Source: Chaetomium olivaceum | Lineage: Eukaryota > Ascomycota > Sordariomycetes > Sordariales > Chaetomiaceae | Direction: 5' to 3' | Length of the DNA stretch: 64,000 nucleotides | NCBI GenBank assembly: GCA_039881045.1 | Contig: JAYWVB010000004.1 | Span: 248,001 to 312,000 of the forward strand | In this document: in pieces, positions 57,371 to 64,000 of the stretch | Layout: every line of letters begins with the position of its first letter | Numbering within the stretch: the first letter of the stretch is position 1 | Made by a program: the position numbers and the translations under genes | The notes under the pieces: model-generated | What the model saw: only the letters and a program-made list of their open reading frames with translations | What the model was told of the DNA's origin: nothing | The model's database searches: none

Positions 57371-60300
57371 CTAGATGAGAAGTTCGTGACTGAACGAGAA
57401 CGCTAAAAGCAAGACTTTTCCTGAAGGGCATCCGATAGCTACTGTCGACGCTGTTATATCCGACTCTATTGGTCGGTATGTCGGCGGCAACCATAGTATC
57501 TTGTGCGAGCCCCAGGTAACCCATGCATTGTCCTCGCTGAGGCCAATGCCCAAACGGTTGACGTGTTGCGGAAGGGGACTAGGTATTGCCTTTGATATTT
57601 CAAGCGCTGGTGTATCTGTCGAAGCTATTGGCGATACTGACTGGTTGTTTAGTGTGAAAGCGCCGATATTTGTGAGGAGAGAAAAACCGGTGGTGTCAAA
57701 TGCGAGGTATGTAACAACCCTGCCTACCCCCAGTGTTGCCGTACAGGCCCCTGTTGCCGCGTCCCAGAGCTTGACGGTCTTGTCGCGCGACGCTGACGCG
57801 AGCGTCTTCGAGTCGTGGGAGAACGCAACTAAGCTAACCGAGCCGCTATACCCCTCAAGTGTTGCCGTACAGGCCCCTGTTGCCACGTCCCAGAGCTTGA
57901 CAGTGCTGTTGTCCCAGAGCTTGATGTCGTCCGATGCTGACGCGAGTGTCTTTGAGTCGTGGGAGAACGCGACCGACCTAACTACGTAGCTATGCCCCTT
58001 GAGTGTTGCCGTACAGGCCCCCGTTGCCGCGTCCCAGAGCTTGATAGTACTGTCGTTGGATGCTGACGCAACCGTCTTCGAGTCGTAGGAGAACGTGACC
58101 GAGTTGACCGAGCCGCTATGCCCGTTGAGTGTTGCCGTACAGGCCCCCGTTACCGCGTCCCAGAGCTTGATAGTGCTGTCGTCCCAGAGCTTGATGTCGT
58201 GCGATGCTGATGCGAGTGTCTTCGAGTCGTGGGAGAATGCGACCGAGCGGACCCAGTTGCTATGCCCCTTGAGTATTGCCGTACAGGCCCCCGTTGCCGT
58301 ATCCCAGAGCTTGACGGTGCTGTCGCGCGACGCTGACGCGAGCGTCTTCGAGTCGTGGGAGAACGTAACTAAGCTGACCGAGTCGCTATGCCCCTCGAGT
58401 GTTACCGTACAGGCCCCCGTTACCACGTCCCAGAACTTGACAGTACTATCGTGCGACGCTGATGCAACCGTCTTCGAGTCGTGGGAGAACGTAACCGAGT
58501 TGACCGAGTCGCTATGCCCGTTGAGTGTTGCCGTGCAGGCCCCCGTTGCCGCGTCCCAGAGCTTGACAGTACTATCGTGCGACGCTGATGCAACCGTCTT
58601 CGAGTCGTGGGAGAACGTAACCGAGTTGACCGAGTCGCTATGCCCGTTGAGTGTTGCCGTGCAGGCCCCCGTTGCCGCGTCCCAGAGCTTGACGGTACTG
58701 TCGCGCGACGCTGACGCGAGTGTCTTCGAGTCGTAGGAGAACGCGACCGAGTTGACCGAGCCGCTATGCCCGTTGAGTGTTGCCGTGCAGGCCCCCGTTG
58801 CCGCGTCCCAGAGCTTGACGGTCTTATCGTCCGACGCTGACGCGAGCGTCTTCGAGTCGTGGGAGAACGCGACCGACCTGACCGAGTCGCTATGCCCGTT
58901 GAGTGTTGCCGTGCAGGCCCCCGTTGCCGCGTCCCAGAGCTTGACGGTACTGTCGCGCGACGCTGACGCGAGTGTCTTCGAGTCGTAGGAGAACGCGACC
59001 GAGTTGACCGAGCCGCTATGCCCGTTGAGTGTTGCCGTGCAGGCCCCCGTTGCCGCGTCCCAGAGCTTGACGGTCTTATCGTCCGACGCTGACGCGAGCG
59101 TCTTCGAGTCGTGGGAGAACGCGACCGACCTGACCGAGTCGCTATGCCCGTTGAGTGTTGCCGTGCAGGCCCCCGTTGCCGCGTCCCAGAGCTTGACAGT
59201 CTTGTCGTCCGACGCTGACGCGAGCGTCTTCGAGTCGGGGAGAACGCGACCGAGTTGACCCAGCCGCTATGCCCCTCGAGCGTTTGGATGCATGCATCCC
59301 AATCTAAATTAACTTTCGGCGGTAGAGCAAGCCATGCGGGAAATTGATCTTCGAACGTCTTTCGGACGACGCTCTGCGTTGGCGCAAATACGATAGCCGA
59401 ATGGTAGACCTGAAGAGGCCATATATCGAGAACAGAGCAATGACTTCGAATGACCCGCCTGGTATCAGACAGAAACGCCGAGACCTTGTCGCTTCCTTCT
59501 CGCTATAGGAAAGTCAATACATCATCTAAGAGAATAGCCAAAACAGCAACTTACATCAAGCAAGCCCAGCAAGTCGTCCACCATGCTGATACTCTCCGAG
59601 ATCCATCCTAGAAGACCCAGCACTTCGAGCCAGTGCAGGAGATGGCGGTTCAAAAAATGGTCGACAAGGTCGCCGTCCCGTATCAAACACTTACTCTCCT
59701 TCCAGTGGTAGACCCAATACCGACAGGCGTACTGCACGTCGGGCGGCAAGCCAGTATCGATGATCTTCTGGTCGATTTCTGACCTACGCGTCCCTGGCAG
59801 GCGGAGCCCACAGACGTCTTTCTTGAGTCTATCTTCTATCGATAGCAGCTCCAGACACCGAGCCGCCAGACGTTCGTGGGTTTTCCGTTCGTCAACCCAG
59901 AATGGGTACTTCTCTAGTTCATTCGCCTTATCGGGATCAACAAGGAAGTCACGGAAAGACAGGTGGAACGTCCTGACGGGAGATTCAGAGTCGGCAGAGG
60001 CAGGCACCCTAAGAACAGAGTGGAGTTGCTGGAGCTGGTGAAAAATGGTGTCCTCTGGAATATCAAGAAGCCGAGCTAGGGATCGGATCGAGAGCGGCTC
60101 GGCGAGGAGTACAATCAAACCTACTACGGCGCGAAATCTAGCTACAACAGATCTCTTGGCCGCTTCAGAACCTACAAGCAACCGATCAAGGACTGGGCGG
60201 TAAGTCGCGTCGAGCTTATCGATCTCGGATTGGTGGGTCCTTGACTGGTATTGCAGGACTTGTGCGAGCTGTTGGCGGGGGTCGCACCCCGATTCCTGGA

Positions 60301-61669
60301 TGAAACGACACACAGTGGCTGCAAAAATGAAGAGCGGCACGGCCATCTGGACCAAAGTATGGACGACCTCGGGACCTGGCCATTCTAGCGGGAGTTCTTG
60401 CCTGCTGCCACCATATAAGGCGTTGTGGTCATTTCGAATTTCTGCAAATCTGGAATGTAAAAATGCGGCGATGTCGTGTTCGATAATTGGCAGTGCGACC
60501 TCGTGCAAGGCCAAGTCGTGGTAATCGCCTTCGATCTTGGCGAAGCCGAGTCGAATTGGCAGCTCGGGTCTGCTCGTCACGAAAGCTCTCAGACGCACCG
60601 AGCTCAGCGTCTTCGCCTTCGACAGGAGGGAAATGATAAGTCGGATGTCCAGATCCCTGTCGCACTCGTCGAGAGCATCAAGGACGAGTACAAAGGTCTT
60701 CGCTTTGCTCGGGACTCCTTTCAGCTTCCCCAGCGGCTCCAAAACAAGCTTGTCGAACTGCTCTTTCAGAGGCTTGTCTGTGACGTGTGGATCGGCATCG
60801 ATGGCAGCTCTGATGTGTGCTGCCACAGCAGGCTCTTTAACGACAAGCTGAGAAGCAATGGTTGGGAATAGCAGGGCTGCGTTTCCCCGGTCTCGCTCGC
60901 CTCTCTTAAAGAAGAAGCTAGCCCCAAGAACTCCTTTGTTGGCAATCGATTGCGCGACTGTGCGTGATATGGTGGACTTCCCGGTTCCTGCCATACCTTT
61001 CAGCCAGAAGATGCATTTACCCTGCGGGTCGTCTGCCCATGTCGATATCTTCCGCTGGAGGTCAACTCGGGTGCCGGAGAGACATCGCACCTCGTGCTCG
61101 TCCGTATGAGAGTCGAAGGCTGCATCGTTCGCGGTCGGGAGTTTGGAGAGGACAAGTGTCTGGCCGATATCGAGGACCTGAGTACTACATCTATGTGAGA
61201 CTGAAAAATATCGAAGGAGAAATACAGCTGTAACTTACGCTTCGTCGACGGCAAGACCCACAGACAGTATATCTCGATACCGTTCTAAGTTGTTGATGAT
61301 ACTGTCGAACTCTTTGCCCTCGAAGGGCCACTTGAGAGCGCGAAGCCCGATCCTGCTCATCGCCTTACGCGTAGCCCCAGGATTGAGTTTCTTCTCCAGC
61401 CTCGATCGCAGTTGTGACAGCTGGGAAGAACAGTCGTTGAGTTCATCCCACAAGCCCTGTGAGGTTTGAAGCCTCTTGCCGTTTGGGCTTTCAAGAAGCC
61501 GCTGCGCACCTTGCAGGGTCGTTTTCAACCTCTCAAGTTCTCCTTGCAGTCTTTCAACATCAGATCTGGCGTTCTTGACAGCGGAGGTGTACTGGAAGCA
61601 AAGAGATGCGATTTTTGCGGACAGATCGATCACAGCGATGATGCTCGCTGCGGATCCCACCGCCTCCAT
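57371..61669 (-). CDS. STAND/NLR protein: HeLo-like N-terminus, NACHT, WD40 repeats (one-base frameshift)
   Basis: Three exons: 61669-61239, about 61190-59555 and 59502-57371 (introns about 48 and 52 bases; the first acceptor could also be 61185). Residues 1-143 form the fungal STAND N-terminal (HeLo-like) domain, beginning MEAVGSAASIIAVIDLSAKI. The NACHT domain follows: Walker A WLKGMAGTGKSTISRT (about residue 209), Walker B FVLVLDALDECD (about 325), and a sensor-like FVTSRPELP. Exon 3 begins REGSDKVSAFLSD and leads into WD40 repeats starting LEGHSGWVNSVAFSP. In repeat 1, at plus-strand 59237-59240, one base is missing relative to all other repeats. This shifts the frame, while the WD40 frame itself is open from about 59260 to the stop at 57371. 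Corrected length is about 1400 residues. Relatives control heterokaryon incompatibility and non-self sensing through WD40-based recognition and N-terminal membrane-active domains. Confidence 0.85.
57738..59284 (-). repeat. WD40 repeat array, twelve units with very high identity
   Basis: Units begin at plus-strand positions 57738, 57864, 58008, 58134, 58278, 58404, 58530, 58656, 58782, 58908, 59034 and 59160. Ten are 126 bases (42 residues); two (57864-58007 and 58134-58277) are 144 bases because an extra IKLWD(D/N)ST six-residue block is inserted. A 252-base dimer is perfectly duplicated: 58656-58907 equals 58908-59159. Each unit ends KLWDAATGACTATL or a variant. Confidence 0.97.
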
Positions 61670-61732
61670 GGCGTCACGATCTGAAATGGATGGTCGTCAA
61701 GCGAAGTGTCGATTTGCGGGGTTAACGAAGCG

Positions 61733-61789
61733 GTGCTCCCAGATGCGTCGAGTGCTCCCAGATGCGTCGAGTGCTCCCAGATGCGTCGA
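61733..61789. repeat. Three tandem 19-base repeats upstream of the NLR start
   Basis: GTGCTCCCAGATGCGTCGA occurs three times without gaps, 64-120 bases upstream of the NLR ATG, so within its promoter or leader. A fourth partial GTGC follows. It may be a regulatory iteration or simple slippage. Confidence 0.9.
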
Positions 61790-62132
61790 GTGCGCAGTGT
61801 TTTCGACTCGTCTCGTTGGGCGCCAGACTGGGCAGCCACACAACTTGTGCGGCGAGCCGCGTGGCGCTCATGGTCAAAAAACATCGAGCAAATCGTAAAT
61901 GAACATGGTTAAGGAGCGTCAAATGCTTTGTCTTTGGTGTTCTCGCATTAACAGGTCTATTGAACACAAACAAGTCAAGAAGTCGGACCTACACTCAGGA
62001 AAGAGGGGACAGTGCTGGAATGCGGGCAAACGACATCATCAATCAAGGACCTACATTTGGTGGTCGGAAAATGACCAGCAAGTGTGGGGTCGTTCGGCGC
62101 TAAAAATGACGAGGTCCCACGCGACGAGAAAT
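61790..62132. other. NLR upstream region to the right inverted repeat
   Basis: About 340 bases with no supported gene; presumably the NLR promoter inside the element. Confidence 0.45.
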
Positions 62133-62265
62133 TGTTAGGACTTGCTCACTGAGTACCTCCCTGCGACAGTCACATCCCGCCAAGCCACATCAGCCACAGG
62201 CTTACCCCGCAGTCCCTAAAATAGTTAACTAAGAAAACTAGCGACACCCGATTCGCCTTCTACTG
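62133..62265 (-). repeat. Right 133-base terminal inverted repeat
   Basis: Inverted partner of 54357-54489 with one mismatch; followed directly by TA. Confidence 0.95.
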
Positions 62266-62355
62266 TATAATACTACGAGATCAGGTCATATCTTGGGAAA
62301 TGTATATAGTCAGATTGTATAGTTGCCCTTTCGGGTTAAGCCCGGGGCGAAATAA

Positions 62356-62391
<36 letters not shown>

Positions 62392-62392
62392 A
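62266..62392. repeat. Inverted, diverged copy of the (CA)n unit
   Basis: It reads TATAGTTGCCCTTTCGGGTT..AATAAATTG and then a (TG)n run to about 62389. It is the reverse complement relative of the units at 54042-54312, with substitutions and small gaps, so the flanks of the NLR element mirror each other beyond its 133-base repeats. Confidence 0.8.
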
Positions 62393-63000
62393 TACTAAAA
62401 ATAGCTAGGACTATCTCTCCCTTTTAATTAGGGGTCTATAGCTTCCCTAAATTATTTATATTTATCCTTATATATACTACATCTTATCCTAATATCTTAT
62501 CCTAGGGTACTAAAACCGTTATAATTATAATATTATTATTATTATTCCCTACACCGATATGCCCTGGGGCGCGCCGGTCCTTCTTGCTATTTACAAAGGG
62601 AACCGTACCGTATAGGCCGGATAAAAACCTCTGTCTACCACAATTATAATATTATATATAGAGTCTATAGCTTAAATATAGGTTAATCGGGTCTTTTATA
62701 GGTAGCAAAAACTTTTGGAAGATTATTTATTATTAGTGAAGATTTAACTTATAGTAATTTATAGACTACCTCTTTTATATAACTACTATTTATAGGCCTC
62801 CTTAAGTATTACTCTTTTAATAGGCTTTTTTCTTATAACCTATAACTATTAGGCCTTCTAGTTAAAGGTTAGTAGTATATTGGGAGGCTTGGAAATTGTT
62901 TTCTAGGTTTCCTAGGTCTCTTCCCTTTTTTTATCCTAAAGGGATCCTTATTATCTTCTATCTCTTAAAAGATCTACTTTAACGAGGGTATACCTTATAC
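62393..63000. other. AT-rich RIP-like repeat DNA
   Basis: Strongly AT-rich, no coding frames; contains the short LINE insert at 62537-62641. The parent element is not identifiable. Confidence 0.6.
62537..62641 (-). mobile_element. LINE family 1, 105-base 3'-end copy G with 14-base duplication
   Basis: Only the last about 100 bases of the family 1 3' UTR plus (TAA)n, flanked by AATTATAATATTAT at 62523-62536 and 62642-62655. Confidence 0.85.
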
Positions 63001-63014
63001 TATTATAACTACTT

Positions 63015-63258
63015 GGCCGGCTACTGGAGTATAGCCTAGCCAGAAGGCTGGAGCTAGAAACAGTGGATGGGGAGGGCTAGAGGGCACGGAGGCCGGCAAA
63101 GGGCCTCCTTTCTTTTGCAGTATGACGGATTCATAGATTGTTGTCTCAAAGTGGTAGACAGAGGTTTTTATCCGGCCTATACGGTACGGTTTCCTTTGTA
63201 AATAGCAGTAGAAGGACCGGCACGCCCCAGGGCATATCGGTGTAGGAAATAATAATAA
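63015..63258 (+). mobile_element. LINE family 1, 3'-end copy H with 14-base duplication
   Basis: The last coding bases, 3' UTR and (TAA)n tail of family 1, flanked by TATTATAACTACTT at 63001-63014 and 63259-63272. Confidence 0.88.
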
Positions 63259-63272
63259 TAATATTATAACTA

Positions 63273-63399
63273 CTTCTTTAGCCTCTATAGTAACCTAGTT
63301 CTCTTACTTCTATATCTATTACTAAGTAGTATTACTAAGTTCCTTAAAGATCTTCTAAATATATTACTAGATTATACAGTTTATCTTCTTTATTCTTAA
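63273..63399. other. AT-rich RIP-like DNA between LINE copies
   Basis: Short AT-rich spacer with no coding frames. Confidence 0.5.
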
Positions 63400-64000
63400 T
63401 TATTATTATTCATACCCCGCTATGCCCTAAGGCGTGCCGGACCTTCAGCTATTTAATGTACAGGAAAACCGCGCCCTCGCGGGCCGGATGAAAAACCCAT
63501 ACCGACAGTTAAGGAAAGTACATGTGCGTGAGCCTGCGTATACAAAGAGAGGAGGCCTCCTGGCCTCCGAGGGAGGTGCGTGCTAGGCCGCCGCTTCTAG
63601 CTCAAGCCTCCTGGCCAAACTGAACATCATCAGCCTTCCTGAGTCCATTAGCCATTCCAGGACCCTCCCCGCGAGCCGTGCCGATGTAGGATCAATACCG
63701 TGTAGAACAGAGTAAAAGTCCCGTCGCGTTCGAATATCAGTTCTCTCCCATCTTCGAGTCAGCGGTGGAGCCAAACACCACACCACCGGGTGTTCGGCAG
63801 TCTCCCGTCCCTCGCCGCACTGGCAGGCGGGCGTTAGGACCTCTGGGACTCCCGTGTAAACAGAAAGTCCCATAGGCCTACTGCCCCTGTCCGGATCTGG
63901 ACCAACAGAGAGCTCTTCGCCTTGCTCAGGCCGTCGTGTCGTCTTAGGGTTTCGTCCCGGAACAGCGTCTCCCGCTGATGGTCAAGGTCGTCCGCCGGTC
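63400..64000 (-). mobile_element. LINE family 2 copy I, running off the window
   Basis: The minus-strand 3' end with (TAA)n tail, 3' UTR and the ORF2 C-terminus; the stop is at 63583-63585. Compared with copy F at 53332-53967 it is nearly identical but lacks one G near 63854 (ACGGGAG instead of ACGGGGAG), which shifts the frame before the CQCGEGRETAEH motif. The rest of the element lies beyond 64000. Confidence 0.88.

Larger units (their letters stand above)
54357..62265. mobile_element. 7.9-kb Tc1/mariner-type element carrying an NLR gene (putative)
   Basis: The segment starts CAGTAGAAGG and ends CCTTCTACTG; its ends are 133-base inverted repeats differing at one position. It contains a Tc1-type transposase next to the left end, a decayed conserved fungal gene and a STAND/NLR gene on the minus strand. 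No copy of the inverted repeat follows the transposase near 55600, where an ordinary 1.5-2 kb element would end. The right end abuts TA, the expected duplication, but the left end is preceded by TG. Alternatives are two separate insertions or rearranged termini. Outside both ends lies another pair of related inverted sequences with CA/TG runs. Confidence 0.65.

Noticed and set aside
58095..59258. Three plus-strand frames made of repeated SVAVQAPVAASQSLTVLS-like segments
   Set aside because: They are the antisense reading of the WD40 repeats; 126-base units are divisible by three, so all frames stay open. The minus strand gives clear WD40 motifs.
57738..59284. Regular repeats considered as a CRISPR-like array
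   Set aside because: The units are contiguous coding repeats of 126 bases without spacers in a eukaryotic gene.
54357..62265. LTR retrotransposon interpretation of the long terminal repeats
   Set aside because: The repeats are inverted, not direct, and the enclosed enzyme is a DDE_3 transposase, not a reverse transcriptase.

Overview
The window looks like nuclear DNA of a filamentous ascomycete, most likely a Sordariomycete near the Sordariales. Host genes have many short introns (about 48-110 bases) with GT..AG ends and CTAAC-type branch sites. The products include typical Pezizomycotina families: a Zn(II)2Cys6 regulator, an AAA+ protein of the large fungal-only group, and a HeLo-like/NACHT/WD40 STAND protein. 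Very AT-rich, stop-riddled retroelement remnants look like products of repeat-induced point mutation (RIP). I cannot name the species.

There are two compartments. Bases 1 to about 40430 are gene-bearing and GC-balanced: a coiled-coil hypothetical gene, an atypical short-chain dehydrogenase, a four-exon hypothetical gene, a small membrane protein, a FAM50/XAP5 protein, a METTL16-type RNA methyltransferase, an AAA+ ATPase, the vacuolar TRP-like channel Yvc1, a zinc-cluster transcription factor, ribose-5-phosphate isomerase, an 11-exon Dal5-type transporter, and a TauD-type dioxygenase divergent from it. Only one intact-looking mobile element lies here: a hAT transposon (22916-25835) with a perfect 8-base target duplication.

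From about 40430 to the end the window is a nested transposon graveyard. A RIP-degraded Ty3/gypsy element is interrupted by two pogo/Fot1-like DNA transposons with TA duplications, by a tRNA-headed SINE with a 14-base duplication, and by a 391-base unidentified insert. Around them are eight fragments of two non-LTR (LINE) families, most cut at the 5' end, ending in (TAA)n and sharing a 3'-terminal motif with the SINE. These inserts are mostly not RIP-mutated.

The most unusual structure is at 54357-62265. Two 133-base inverted repeats, differing at one position, enclose a Tc1/mariner-type transposase, a decayed conserved fungal gene, and a complete-length NOD-like (STAND) gene with a HeLo-like N-terminus, a NACHT ATPase and about twelve near-identical WD40 repeats. 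If this is one element, it is a Tc1-like transposon carrying a fungal NLR as cargo. Single-base frameshifts occur in the transposases and the NLR but not in the well-modelled host genes, so the mobile content appears mostly inactive, or the assembly has indel errors there.
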